From contig CAWJPW010000008.1 of assembly GCA_963844845.1 (NCBI GenBank), forward strand, positions 1-64,000: a DNA stretch of 64,000 nucleotides, in the 5' to 3' direction. The notes below the pieces were generated by a model. The model searched no databases, had not been told where the DNA came from, and saw only the letters and a program-made list of their open reading frames with translations. Shown here one piece after another: positions 53,972 to 63,395 of this stretch. The position numbers and the translations under genes are program-made. This stretch comes from CAWJPW01 sp963844845. GTDB taxonomy: Bacteria > Acidobacteriota > Thermoanaerobaculia > Thermoanaerobaculales > Sulfomarinibacteraceae. The stretch's first letter is position 1; each line of letters opens with the position of its first letter.

Positions 53972-56624
53972 ATGCCTGAAAGCCCCGGAGGCTTCGTGAT
54001 CGACCAGCAGGTGGGTCAGTTCCGGATCACCGCTTTGCTCGGCAAGGGCGGTATGGGTGAGGTCTACCGCGCCGAGGATCTCCGGCTCGGTCGCGAGGTG
54101 GCCATCAAGGTGCTGCCCCCGGAGGTCGCCGACGACCGGGCGCGCATGGCGCGCTTCGAGACGGAGGCGCGGAGCCTGGCCGCCCTCAACCACCCGAACG
54201 TCGCCGGCGTCTACGGGATCGAGCAGCATGGCGAGCGCAGCCTGCTCGTGATGGAGCTGGCCGACGGCGAGGACCTCTCGGTGCGGATCGGGCGCGGGGC
54301 CCTGCCCCTGGACGAGGCGCTCGACCTCGCCCGCCAGATCGCGGCCGGGCTCGAGGCGGCCCACGCCCGCGGAATCGTCCACCGGGACCTCAAGCCGGCG
54401 AATGTCAAGGTGCTGCCCGACGGAACGGTGAAGGTGCTCGACTTCGGTCTCGCCAAGGCGTTCGGCGACGAGCCCGGGGTCGGCGGGGAGCCGGATCTCA
54501 CGAGCTCTCCCACCCAGCTGCTCGCGCAGACGAGGGAGGGGACGATCCTGGGTACGGCCGCCTACATGAGCCCGGAGCAGGCGCGCGGCCGCGCGGTGGA
54601 CTGGCGAACCGATATCTGGGCCTTCGGCTGTGTGCTTTACGAGATGCTGACCGGGCGAGCCGCTTTTGCCGAGCCGACGGTGGCCGACACCCTGGCCGCC
54701 GTCATCCACCGCGATCCCGATCTCGGAGCCCTCCCCCCGGGCGCGCCTCCCGCACTCCGCGATCTCATGCGGCGCCTGCTCACCCGGGACGTGCGCAGCC
54801 GGCTGCAGGCGGTGGGTGACGCCCGGATCATCCTGGAGGAGTGCCAGAGCGGCGCATCGACGGCGATCGCCGCCACGCCGCCGCGGAGCCGAAGAGCGTG
54901 GCTCGCCGTCGGCGTCGTGGCGGCGGCCTTGGCCGTCAGCGCCGCCGCGACATGGTGGCTCGCGGGCGCTCGGGGGGCCGCGGCCCGCCAGGCGCCGGAG
55001 CTGCGCCTGCGGCTGCCGCTGCCGGCGGAGCACCCGCTGAGCTACTTCGGGGGCTCGCCCCTCGGCCTGGAGTTCACGGCGCTGGACCTGAGCCGCGACG
55101 GCACCCGCCTCGTCTACCTCTCGCAGACGCCCGCCTTCGACGGTGTCGTGGCGCTCGACCTGGCCAGCGGCCGGGCTCAGGCTCTCGCGGGCACGGCCGG
55201 CGCGTACCTCCCGCGCTTCTCCCCCGACGGAGCGTCGGTGGCCTTCCTGGCCGACGGCATGCTCAAGCGGGTACCGTACGCCGGCGGCGGCGTCGACGTG
55301 CTCAGCCCGGCCCCCGACAGCTCCGACCTGCTGTGGAGCCGCGACGGCAACCTCTACTGGATCGCGAACCAGGGGATGTCCTTGCGCCGCATGCGTCCAG
55401 CCCTCGGCGCGCCGGTGGAGACGGTGGTGGAGCCCTGCAGCGGGTGCCGCTCCGTCGCCGACGGACTCGAGCCAGGCGAGCTGCTGCTGCGGGACTCAAA
55501 TCAGCTGGTCCGGCTGCGGTCCGGAGGCGAGCGGATCCCGCTCGACATCCCCAGCAGCGACGTCCGCCTGCAGGACGACGGCTCACTCCTCTTCACGGGC
55601 TCCGGACGCCTGATGGTGACCCGGCTGAGCTCGGGCGGCGAAGCGAGCGGCCCGGCGCCCCGCACCGTGCTCACCGGGCTGCGCACCGCGACCACCGGCG
55701 CCGGCCAGTACGCACTCTCGCGCAATGGCACGCTGGTGTACGCCGCGGGCGGGGACGCCGGGCTCGCGTACCTGGTCCGCCGCGACGTGGACGGGCAGGT
55801 GAGCCGGCTCCCGTTCGCCGCCGCGGCCTACGGCGCCATGGACGCCCTGCCGGACGGCAGCCGGATCGCGATCCTGGCCGGCGCCGACGGCGGCACCCGG
55901 ATCCGTGTACTGGACACGGCCAGCGGCACAGTACAGTTCATCGACCCTGGTGCCCATCCGACGGGCCTCACCTGGGAGCCGGACGGATCCCACCTGGTGG
56001 CGGCCACGGTCCGCGACGGGAAGTGGAGGATCGTGGAGCACACCGTCGACTCGGCGGCGGAGCCGGCCGAGCTGCTCTCGGCTCCCCACCGGCTCTACCC
56101 GGGCGACTGGTCGCGCGACGGGCGCTTCCTCCTCCTGGGCGAGATCGACGGCGCGAAATCGTGGGTCTCCGTGTGGGACCGGAGGGAGCGCTCCCTGACC
56201 CACCTGACGGCGCCGACCACCGGGCTCGTGTGGTCGCCCACCTTCTCCCCGGACGGACGATTCGTCGCCTACACCGCCATCGGCGCGACCGGCTCCCAGG
56301 TCTACGTCATCCCGTTTCCCACCGGCGACAAGCTCTGGCTGGTCTCGGCCGGGGGGAGAGGAGCCGCAGTGGCGGGACGACAGCCCGGAGCTCGTGTTTC
56401 GCCGCGGGCGCGGCTGGTACGGGGTCACCTACCGCAGCGAAGGCGACGCCCTCGATTTCAGCTTCGAGGCCCCGAGGCTCCTCTTCCAGGGGCCCTACCT
56501 CAACATCGGCGGCATGGAGTACCGGGTCCTGGCGGACGGCAGCACGATCCTGCTGGAGTCGGCGATCCCCGAGCAGGGCGCCGACCACCTCGAGGTGATC
56601 GTCAACTGGCGCCAGGACGGGTGA
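53972..56624 (+). pseudogene. Ser/Thr protein kinase with beta-propeller domain, one frameshift
   Basis: 884 codons. Kinase domain: LLGKGGMGEVYRAEDLRL (residues 22-39), VAIKVL (Lys about 48), HRDLKPANVKVL (about 137), LDFGLAK (about 158), GTAAYMSPEQARG. One transmembrane helix (WLAVGVVAAALAVSAAATWW, about 310-330). The extracytoplasmic part is a TolB/WD40-like propeller (LPRFSPDGASVAFLADGML; TFSPDGRFVAYTAIGATG). A run of six G at 56351-56356 shifts the frame; with five G it would continue EEPQWRDDSPELVFRRGRGW to the stop at 56624. The error lies within the last 10 percent and in a homopolymer, so the real gene is probably intact. Confidence 0.88.
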
Positions 56625-56740
56625 GGCGGAGTGAAGCGCGCTCAGGCCCCGGGCGCCAGACGCTCCGGCTGCCATTCGTAGTAGCCTCGGTACCGGGGAC
56701 CGGATCTCTCCGGCACCCCGGTGTTGAGAGGAGGGGTGGC

Positions 56741-57757
56741 GTGCTCGCAGCGTTCCGCGGCCAGGTGCAGGCGGTAGCGCTCGTGGCGGTGGCGACGCTG
56801 ACCGCGGGCCACATGGCTGGAGCAAAGGGGATCGCCCCGCTGTCCTTCCAGGTGGTCGCCGACGTCGCCCTGCCGGGCGGCGCCACCCGCATGGACTACA
56901 TCTCGGTGGATCACGCGTCGCACCGGGCGTACCTGGCTCACATGGGTGACGGTACGGTGGTGGCGGTGGACACCTCCGCCGCGAAAGTGTCGGGGGTCGT
57001 CGCCGGGACGCCCACGGTGCGTGGCGTCCTGGCGGTTCCCGACCGCAACCTCGTCTACGCCGCCGCGGCCGGCTCCGGCGAGATCGTCGTGATCGACGCC
57101 GACACGCTCCAGGTCGAGGCGAGGATTCCGGCGGGGAACGTCGACGGGCTTGCCTACGTCCCTGACTCGAAGCGCCTTTTCGTGACCGATCAGCACGGCG
57201 GCAACTGCGTCGTCATCGATACCGCGACCAACACTGTCGTGCAGAGAATCGCGGTGGGAGGCGACCTCGGCAACACGCGCTTCGAACCCGTCACGGGCGA
57301 CATCCTCGAGGCGGTCGGCGCCAGCAACGAGCTGGTGGCGATCGATCCACGGAGCCTCGCTGTCACCGGCCGCTGGCCTCTCCCCGGAGTGAAGGGCGCA
57401 CACGGCGTCGCCATCGATTCGTCGACGGCCACCGCGTTCGTGGCCGGCGAGGAAAACGCCTCGGTGTGTGCCTTCAGCCTGAGGGAGCATCGTGAGAAGG
57501 CAATCGCGAGCGTGGGCGAGGGCGTGGACGTGCTCGACGTCGATCCGGGCACGCACCGGTTGTACGTCGCCTCGGAGTCCGGCGTGGTGTCGGTCTTCGA
57601 CGTGACCCGAGGGGGTCTCCAGAAGCTCGAGCAGGGCCACTTCGCACGTGACGCGCATGTCGTGGGGGTCGACGCCGCCACCCACCTGCTCTACTTCCCT
57701 CTGCAGGACGTCGCGGGGCGTCCCGTCCTGCGCATCGTGCGGTACCGGGGTCCATAA
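56741..57757 (+). CDS. YncE-like beta-propeller protein
   Basis: 338 aa from GTG 56741, with GAGAGGAGGGG (56726-56736) upstream. A signal peptide-like start (VLAAFRGQVQAVALVAVATL, then TAGHMAGA) precedes a seven-bladed YVTN-type propeller: RMDYISVDHASHRAYLAHMG, DGTVVAVDTSAAKVSGVVAG, GGNCVVIDTATNTVVQRIAV, HRLYVASESGVVSVFDVTRG. Probably periplasmic binding or sensing protein. It is not fused to the kinase upstream although that frame runs through after the frameshift. Confidence 0.82.
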   Translation: MLAAFRGQVQAVALVAVATLTAGHMAGAKGIAPLSFQVVADVALPGGATRMDYISVDHASHRAYLAHMGDGTVVAVDTSAAKVSGVVAGTPTVRGVLAVPDRNLVYAAAAGSGEIVVIDADTLQVEARIPAGNVDGLAYVPDSKRLFVTDQHGGNCVVIDTATNTVVQRIAVGGDLGNTRFEPVTGDILEAVGASNELVAIDPRSLAVTGRWPLPGVKGAHGVAIDSSTATAFVAGEENASVCAFSLREHREKAIASVGEGVDVLDVDPGTHRLYVASESGVVSVFDVTRGGLQKLEQGHFARDAHVVGVDAATHLLYFPLQDVAGRPVLRIVRYRGP

Positions 57758-58016
57758 GGTCGCACCTCATTGAGCTTCGATGAGACCACGCCACCGGGAC
57801 GCTCCCTCAGGGTGCCGCGAGCCCGAGGGCGCCAGCCGGGGCGGGAAGAGCCCTGGGGCCTGAGGCGGTGCACGGGTCGGGTTGCGGCGGCAGAGGCTCG
57901 CTTCGGCGCGCGGGCCGCACGCTCGGCGGGGGTCGGTGGCGGCCGCGGCGGACGTGCTCGACACCCAGCTGTCCGCCCTCCCCCTCGACCTAAGACCGAC
58001 CAAGGTGAACGGCCTG
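57758..58016. other. Convergent intergenic region
   Basis: 259 bp between the propeller gene and the RRM gene terminator, no gene recognised. Confidence 0.4.
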
Positions 58017-58060
58017 GCAAAAGAAGACCCGGGCCCCACCGCTGCGTGGTCCCGGGTCAC
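58017..58060 (-). terminator. Rho-independent terminator of the RRM gene
   Basis: On the minus strand GACCCGGGACCAC, loop, GTGGGGCCCGGGTC, then TTCTTTT. Lies about 20 bases beyond the stop. Confidence 0.85.
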
Positions 58061-58080
58061 CTCGAACAGATCGTGGTGTC

Positions 58081-58350
58081 TTACGCGCGAGGGCCGCGCT
58101 CGGGCCGTGGATTTGCGACGTTGACCTTGAGGTTGTTGCCGTCGAGGGGCTTCTGGTCGAGGGCGGCGATCGCACCCTGCGCTTCGACCTCGCTGGACAT
58201 CTCGACGAAGCCGAAGCCGCGCGACTGTGTGGTGTCGCGGTCGGTGATCACCGCCGCCGAGACGACCGTGCCGCACTGCTTGAAGTGCGTGCCGAGGCCC
58301 TCAGAAGTTGTTGCGGACGCGAGACCGCCGACATAGAGCTTTGTTGCCAT
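58081..58350 (-). CDS. RRM-type RNA-binding protein
   Basis: 89 aa, a single RNA recognition motif: RNP2 KLYVGGL (residues 4-10) and RNP1 SRGFGFVEM (about 43-51), with a short basic tail NPRPERGPRA. These small bacterial RRM proteins bind AU-rich single-stranded RNA and are often induced by cold. Start ATG 58350 after GGAGGAACAC. The gene has its own promoter (58489-58516) and a leader of about 130 bases, which may carry regulation. Confidence 0.93.
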   Translation of the reverse strand: MATKLYVGGLASATTSEGLGTHFKQCGTVVSAAVITDRDTTQSRGFGFVEMSSEVEAQGAIAALDQKPLDGNNLKVNVANPRPERGPRA

Positions 58351-58482
58351 GTGTTCCTCCAGATGGCCCAGGGATTGCTGGGCCGGTCACCTTCCGCAGT
58401 TCAGGTCTCGCCTCGGACCCGCGGAAGGTGCCGCCTGGAGGTGAGGCCGGTGCCGCGCCCGCTGGCGCGATGCCCGGTAGAG
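58351..58482 (-). promoter_or_regulatory. Long untranslated leader of the RRM gene
   Basis: About 130 bases between the predicted transcription start (about 58482) and the ATG. GC-rich with the pairing segments CACCTTCCGC / GCGGAAGGTG (58389-58431). Possibly a temperature-dependent or autoregulatory RNA structure. Confidence 0.45.
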
Positions 58483-58488
58483 GAATTA

Positions 58489-58520
58489 AGTATATACGAA
58501 AATATTGCAATAGCAATATT
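58489..58520 (-). promoter_or_regulatory. Promoter and palindrome of the RRM gene
   Basis: On the minus strand TTGCTA (58516-58511), 16 bases, TATACT (58494-58489). The -35 lies inside the perfect palindrome AATATTGCAATAGCAATATT (58501-58520), probably a repressor site. Confidence 0.7.
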
Positions 58521-58726
58521 TATCTTCTTCAGCGCCCCGTGTGACGATCCGACATTCCTCCAGGAGTCTACGAGCCCGGCCGGCGCTCGGCGCATGCCGC
58601 AGTACAGTGCGAGATTGTGATGGGTGACCCCCTTCGGCGCCGGACTTCGTACAATGCGAGCCACAATGGGCCGGGGAGGCGTCGGCAGGGACGCCGGCGG
58701 CTACACCGCGAACAGGGAGGCCGGAC
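58521..58726. other. Intergenic between divergent RRM and SemiSWEET genes
   Basis: About 206 bases; no repeat or gene recognised; it should contain the SemiSWEET promoter. Confidence 0.4.
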
Positions 58727-58996
58727 ATGACGCTCAAACACATCGTGGCGGTGGCGTTCGGCCTCGGACTGCTGGTCAACGCCTCGCTCTTCGTGCCGCA
58801 GGCGGCGAGGATCCTCAGGAGCAGGAGCGCCAAGGACGTCTCGCTGATCACCTTCGGCGGCTTCAACGTGCTGCAGGCGGTCGGCATCGCCCACGGTTAC
58901 CTGCAGCACGACCCCTACCTGATGTGGGGCATGGTGGCGAGCTTCCTCGCGTGCGGCGCCGTGACCATAGGCGCCGTGGTCTACCGCCATCGCTGA
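58727..58996 (+). CDS. SemiSWEET-type sugar transporter
   Basis: 89 aa with three transmembrane helices, the half-size bacterial relative of SWEET transporters. FVPQAARILRSRSAKDVSLI contains the PQ motif, and GGFNVLQAVGIAHGYLQHDP the second helix link. Works as a dimer, moving sugars or similar small molecules down their gradient. ATG 58727 after AGGGAGGCCGG. Confidence 0.9.
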   Translation: MTLKHIVAVAFGLGLLVNASLFVPQAARILRSRSAKDVSLITFGGFNVLQAVGIAHGYLQHDPYLMWGMVASFLACGAVTIGAVVYRHR

Positions 58997-59006
58997 GGTC
59001 TCTAGT

Positions 59007-59163
59007 TTCCTGTTTGGAAAATCCCAATGGACTATTCGCATGTCTCTGCGGCCCCTGGCTGCGTTGCTCCTCCTCGAAGTAGCGTTGCTACGACTTCGTC
59101 GTCGCGCCTTGCCAGGAACCACGCTGGCTGCGCGACTAGCACATAGGACTTCCCAAACAGGAC
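59007..59163. repeat. Foldback repeat, copy 2 (157 bp)
   Basis: Left TTCCTGTTTGGAAAATCCCA, right GACTAGCACATAGGACTTCC plus CAAACAGGAC, as at 34630-34717, with the same GCGGCCCCTGGCT centre enlarged by about 65 bases that include CGAAGTAGCGTTGCTACGAC and an inner palindrome AGTAGCGTTGCTACG. Confidence 0.82.
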
Positions 59164-59419
59164 ACTTGTCGAACACGCGCGCGCCGGCGCACGAGCGTAG
59201 CCGGTAGCCCGGGCTACAATCCCGAGCGGGCGCTGTGCGTCCAATGACATCGGCCTCGGGCTTGGGAGCGTGGTCGGTTGTCGGCAGGCCGTGGGCTCGG
59301 CAAGAGGTCGTGGGAGGCGCGGATGAGATCCGCGCCTCCACTCCCCCACCCACCCGCGGTCATGCCCGCTGCTTCGACCAAGACGTGGTGTGAGGTACAT
59401 CAGGAGGAGGTGAGCTGAC
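59164..59419. other. Leader region of the methyltransferase gene
   Basis: About 255 bases without a gene; GAGGAGGTGAGCTG before the start is the ribosome site. Confidence 0.4.
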
Positions 59420-60415
59420 ATGGTCGCGACGAACCCTGAGGCGATCCTCGGGCTCGGCCGGTCGTTCATGGAGTCGCGCGTGCTCCTGACGGCGGTGGAG
59501 CTCGACGTCTTCACGCCCCTGGCGCATCGGGCGATGACCGCCGGGGAGCTCGCGAGCGAGCTCGGAACCGACCTGCGCGGCACGACGACGCTGCTCGACG
59601 CAGTGGCCGCCATGGACCTGCTCGAGAAAGAGGACGGCAGGTACCGCTGTGCCGGCGACGCCGCCGAGCTGCTATCGCACGAGTCGGCCCGTTCGGTGCT
59701 GCCGATGCTGCGGCACTCCGTCGCGCTGTGGCGACGCTGGTCCGAGCTCACAAACGTGCTCCGCCGGGGCACGCCGGCACCGCGGCCGGCGGAGCCCGAG
59801 CAGCGGGAGAGCGACAGGGAGGCGTTCATCGGCGCGATGCACACGGTCGGCTCCCGGATGGCGGCGGAGGTGGTGGCCGCGATCGGTCCGGGCGATGCGA
59901 GGAGCCTGCTCGACATCGGCGGGGCCTCGGGCACCTACACCCAGGCGTTCCTCGAGGCGAGCCCTGTGCTGCAGGCGACGCTCTTTGACCTGCCGCCAGT
60001 GATCGAGATGGCGCGCCGGCGCCTGAGCACGACCGGCGTGATCGAGCGCGTCCGCTTCGTGGCCGGTGATTTCGAGCAGGACGAGCTGCCCCCCGGGCAC
60101 GATCTGGCACTGCTGTCCGCGATCATCCACCAGAACAGCGCCGAGCAGAACGTAGAGCTGTACCGGAAGGTCCTCCGGGCCCTGGCGCCGGGCGGCCGGC
60201 TGGTGATCCGCGACCACGTGATGAGCGATGACCACACCCGGCCCCCCCGAGGCGCCCTCTTCGCGGTCAACATGCTGGTCGGTACGGCGGGCGGCGGGAC
60301 GTACTCCTTCGCGGAGATCCGAGCCGGTCTCGAGGCTGCGGGCTTCACGGGCGTCCGCCTGCTGCAGCACGACGAGCGGATGAGCGGCCTGGTCGAGGGC
60401 TTCCGGCCCGAGTGA
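59420..60415 (+). CDS. SAM-dependent O-methyltransferase-like enzyme
   Basis: 331 aa. An N-terminal winged-helix dimerisation domain (LTAVELDVFTPLAHRAMTAG then ELASELGTDLRGTTTLLDAV) is followed by a Rossmann methyltransferase: SLLDIGGASGTYTQAF (motif I, about 162-177), ATLFDLPPVIEMARRRL (motif II), and LAPGGRLVIRDHVMSDDHTR (motif IV). This is the plan of plant-type small-molecule O-methyltransferases also found in bacterial secondary metabolism. The substrate is not apparent; the gene is isolated, and its only upstream feature is the foldback repeat. Confidence 0.88.
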   Translation: MVATNPEAILGLGRSFMESRVLLTAVELDVFTPLAHRAMTAGELASELGTDLRGTTTLLDAVAAMDLLEKEDGRYRCAGDAAELLSHESARSVLPMLRHSVALWRRWSELTNVLRRGTPAPRPAEPEQRESDREAFIGAMHTVGSRMAAEVVAAIGPGDARSLLDIGGASGTYTQAFLEASPVLQATLFDLPPVIEMARRRLSTTGVIERVRFVAGDFEQDELPPGHDLALLSAIIHQNSAEQNVELYRKVLRALAPGGRLVIRDHVMSDDHTRPPRGALFAVNMLVGTAGGGTYSFAEIRAGLEAAGFTGVRLLQHDERMSGLVEGFRPE

Positions 60416-60446
60416 GGTCACGCGGCCCGTGCCGATGGCGGGTGCG

Positions 60447-60500
60447 GGTGGCTACCACCCTCGGCATAGCGGCACTGCAGTCTTGCCGACAGTGGCACCC
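60447..60500. repeat. Hairpin element
   Basis: GTGGCTACCACCCTCGGCAT, loop AGCGGCACTGCAGTC-like, TTGCCGACAGTGGCACCC. Located 32 bases after the methyltransferase stop; possible terminator. Confidence 0.8.
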
Positions 60501-60701
60501 TCAAGGAACCTCCGCCTTGAGCCCGCATACCTCACCAGCGTTCGTCGCGAGACCGCGAAGACGCCGGTCAGGGTGGCGATTCGACCGAGGTGCCACCGAG
60601 GCGTGCTTGCGGCACGTCGCAGGCGGCGCCAAGGGGAAAAGCGGCGCTGTGGCTGGCGTTTCTGCGGTCGCAGCAGAATCCTGGTGAGATGTGCGGGCTG
60701 G

Positions 60702-61322
60702 TCAGGGCGTTGTCGCCGACCAGAAGTCCGTGCTGCCAGCCTCGAAGCCGTCCCGGAAGAGGCCCGGCCCGAAGTCGAGATCGTCCCATCGCGCCACCGA
60801 CTCGTCGGTACCCGCGCTCACCATCTGGATCGACGGCCGAATCCGCCCGGCGACGGCCCCTGCGGGCGCCGTGGCAATGCCGAAGTGGTAGTGCCAGCCT
60901 CCCCCAGCGTCGAAGTTCCAGCTCGAGGCACCAGTCCCCACCACGTTTTCGCTCGCGTCGACCCAATCCACCGAGAGGAAGGCCCCGTTTCCGGGAACGG
61001 TGCTCGGCACACGGCTCCATCCGGACAGCACATAGCTCTGGCCCGCGGTTACAGCGACCACCTGGTAGAGTCCGCTGGAACCTCCGTTGTTGAAGGTGCT
61101 CCCCTCCTCGAGACACCCTGGCCCAGACTCCGGCCCGCCGTCCGTACCGATCCAGTCAGCGCGATTGTCCGGGGGTCCGAAGAAGGGGTTCTCCCACCCC
61201 GAGAGATCGCTCGCGAAATCCGGGTTGACGAGGTCGTTGGCCACCGCGGGCACCGCCGGCACCGCCAGCGACACGCCGAGGAACACCACTGTGACGATTA
61301 CCATGACTCGGGATCCGCCCAT
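60702..61322 (-). CDS. Exported carbohydrate-binding-like protein with DGFE tail
   Basis: About 206 aa from ATG 61322 (GGGAGGTGGCAGG upstream). Signal peptide MGGSRVMVIVTVVFLGVSLA with cleavage near VANA-like AVAN. NDLVNPDFASDLSGWENPFF is the N-x-x-F-x-x-x-x-x-G-W start of a CBM-like jelly roll, and YVLSGWSRVPSTVPGNGAFL, SVDWVDASENVVGTGA continue it. The C-terminus is LFRDGFEAGSTDFWSATTP. Paralogue in plan of 28201-28806. Confidence 0.75.
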   Translation of the reverse strand: MGGSRVMVIVTVVFLGVSLAVPAVPAVANDLVNPDFASDLSGWENPFFGPPDNRADWIGTDGGPESGPGCLEEGSTFNNGGSSGLYQVVAVTAGQSYVLSGWSRVPSTVPGNGAFLSVDWVDASENVVGTGASSWNFDAGGGWHYHFGIATAPAGAVAGRIRPSIQMVSAGTDESVARWDDLDFGPGLFRDGFEAGSTDFWSATTP

Positions 61323-61601
61323 CCTGCCACCTCCCTTGGCGATGAACTCTCGCCGCGGCGCCCCGAATGCGGGCAAGCGCGACGCCCCTCCTTGAGGCAA
61401 GAATCCGCATGCGACCGGTTATCAGTAGAGTCTCCGCCGCGGAGTTGCGGCATTCCCTGCGACACCGGTACGCCACGGAGGTGACCTCTTGGGTGCCACG
61501 CACCGCGTTCGTTCTACCGGCCACCCCCACCGGTTCACCAGTGCGGTACGTGGCGCCTCCGTACGCACACGCCGGAGCCTGCCCGGACACGTCGGCGCCG
61601 C
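61323..61601. other. Intergenic, no gene recognised
   Basis: About 280 bases between two exported-protein genes; the promoter of 60702-61322 should be near 61350-61420. Confidence 0.4.
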
Positions 61602-63179
61602 TCATGGGACGGTCGCGCTCCAGCGCGACGAGCCTCCGGTCTCGAACCCGTCGCCGAAGATGAAGGCATCGCCGCCGTAGACCACCTGGACGAGGCCGGC
61701 GCCGCTTTGGCCCGCGACCTCCCGGCCCGGCAGCCCGAAGGCGACGTCGGCGTGGCCGGCTCGACCGAAGTCGCCGATGGCGATGCTGAGGCCGAAGTGG
61801 TCGCCGGTGACGCCCGGGGCCGACGCCAAACCCGCCGAGGAGAGCATCACCTGGCCCGGATAGGTGAGCAGTCCCGAGGCGCCGCCGTACACGAGGTGCA
61901 CGATGCCCTGGTCCGCTGTCGAGCCCACGTCCTCGTAGGGCACGTCGATGGCGAGATCAGCGCCGATGCGTTCGTCGAGGTTGCCGGCCCTCAGCACGGT
62001 ACCGAAGCCGTCGCCGGCCTCCGGCGCCGAGAAGGTGTCGACCACCCATTGGGTGAGCTCCTGACGGTTCGTCGGGTCGAGGCCGTCCTCTCCACCGTAG
62101 GTCACCACCACCCGTCCCGACAGGCTGCTCTCGCCCGGTACACCGATGGCGAGGTCGTCGTAACACGAGATTCCGAAGCAGATGAAAGCCTGGTTGAAGT
62201 CCGCGGCCGCCAGTGCGGCGCCGAAGCGATCGGCCGTCTCCGGGGCATCGCCGAGGTCACCGTCGTCCAGGCGCGTGCCGCCGCTCTCCAGCCCTGCCGT
62301 CGATCCGTGGACGACCCACACCTCGCCGGCGTCCGCATAGGTCAACCCGCCCACGGCAACGTCCCGGTTCGGCACGCCGACGGCGAGGTCGTCTTTGCCG
62401 TCGGCGTCGAAGTCCCCCGCCGCCAGGGCGCTGCCGAAGCCCGCCCAGCTCTGGGCGCCGCCCAGCCCGCAGCAGTTCTGGCGGAGGAAATCCTGCCCCG
62501 TGGTCGTGAGCCCTCCCGGCGAGCCGTACAGCACCGAGACCGCGCCGGCGCCCGCAAACGTGGTGCTGGACTCGTAGTCCTGATAGCCCGGCGCCCCGGT
62601 GGCAAGGTCGTCATAGCCGTCGCCGTCGAAATCACCCACCGCGAACGACGTACCGAAGTACTCGTCGGTGTTGCTGGCCCCGGCGACACCCGAGTACCCG
62701 AGCGCGAGGAAGCCCTGCAGGGCCCAGGCACTGCCGTCCCAGCGCCGCAGCACGACACGGCCGTCGGCGGGGTTCAGAAGCTGGTCGTAGGGGATGCCGA
62801 TGGCGAGCCATGGCCGGTCCCCGTCGTCGAAGTGCCCGGCGGCCAGCACGGCACCCTGATAGGCGCTGTCGACGGGGTAGTCCCATACCGTCACCGGCGG
62901 GCCCAACCCACCCGGGCCACCGAAGAAGCTGACCACACGGCCGCCGTCGGTGTGACCCGAGCCGTCGTCCCAGGCGGGCGCCGCCACCACGAGATCGGTG
63001 TAGCCGTCGGCGTTGAAGTCGGCCGCCACCGACGCGAAGCCCAGGTGAGCGTTGGCCTGCGGCACGGCGTCCGCGAGCGCCTGATCGCCGGAGCCCCACA
63101 CCTGGGCGTCGACCGGTGTGCCGGTCAGGAGTGCTCCGATCATGACGAAGTTGACGGTGATGGACTTTCCAAGACGCAT
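61602..63179 (-). CDS. Exported FG-GAP/integrin-like repeat protein with DGFE tail
   Basis: 525 aa from ATG 63179 (a second ATG 18 bases upstream at 63197 is possible). Signal peptide MRLGKSITVNFVMIGALLTG then TPVDA-Q. At least six repeats of the FG-GAP type with Ca-binding DxDxDGxxDL loops: DFNADGYTDLVVAAP, DFDGDGYDDLATGAP, DFDADGKDDLAVGVP, CYDDLAIGVPGES, GADLAIDVPYEDVG, HADVAFGLPGREVA. It forms a seven-bladed propeller, usually extracellular. The C-terminus is IFGDGFETGGSSRWSATVP. Stands next to the RAYT/REP locus. Confidence 0.88.
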   Translation of the reverse strand: MRLGKSITVNFVMIGALLTGTPVDAQVWGSGDQALADAVPQANAHLGFASVAADFNADGYTDLVVAAPAWDDGSGHTDGGRVVSFFGGPGGLGPPVTVWDYPVDSAYQGAVLAAGHFDDGDRPWLAIGIPYDQLLNPADGRVVLRRWDGSAWALQGFLALGYSGVAGASNTDEYFGTSFAVGDFDGDGYDDLATGAPGYQDYESSTTFAGAGAVSVLYGSPGGLTTTGQDFLRQNCCGLGGAQSWAGFGSALAAGDFDADGKDDLAVGVPNRDVAVGGLTYADAGEVWVVHGSTAGLESGGTRLDDGDLGDAPETADRFGAALAAADFNQAFICFGISCYDDLAIGVPGESSLSGRVVVTYGGEDGLDPTNRQELTQWVVDTFSAPEAGDGFGTVLRAGNLDERIGADLAIDVPYEDVGSTADQGIVHLVYGGASGLLTYPGQVMLSSAGLASAPGVTGDHFGLSIAIGDFGRAGHADVAFGLPGREVAGQSGAGLVQVVYGGDAFIFGDGFETGGSSRWSATVP

Positions 63180-63276
63180 GAAGAACGGACCTTTCATTCG
63201 TGACTGCTTCTTTCACCAACAACGGCGATTGAACCTCCGATGCCGTTACAGTGGCCGGCCGGGAAGAGGTACCGAA

Positions 63277-63375
63277 AAGGTGCCGGGCACCAAAAGGTGC
63301 CGCAAAAAGGTGCCGAAAAAAGGTGCCGGGCACATGAATCGAAAAAGGTGCCGGGCACATGAATCTGGCGTTATC
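63277..63375 (+). repeat. Cluster of five REPs upstream of RAYT
   Basis: AAAAGGTGCCGGGCACC at 63278, half sites AAAAGGTGCCGC and AAAAAGGTGCCG, then GGTGCCGGGCACATGAATC twice (63321, 63347), the last followed by TGGCGTTATCGTGGG. Same signature as in the dispersed composite elements. Confidence 0.9.
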
Positions 63376-63395
63376 GTGGGAGGAGGGAGGTCGGG

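Noticed and set aside
53972..57757. One long protein joining kinase and YncE-like propeller
   Set aside because: The joined frame exists only because of the frameshift at the G6 run; the segment between 56357 and 56740 reads as low-complexity Arg/Gly/Pro, and a good ribosome site with GTG 56741 opens the second gene.
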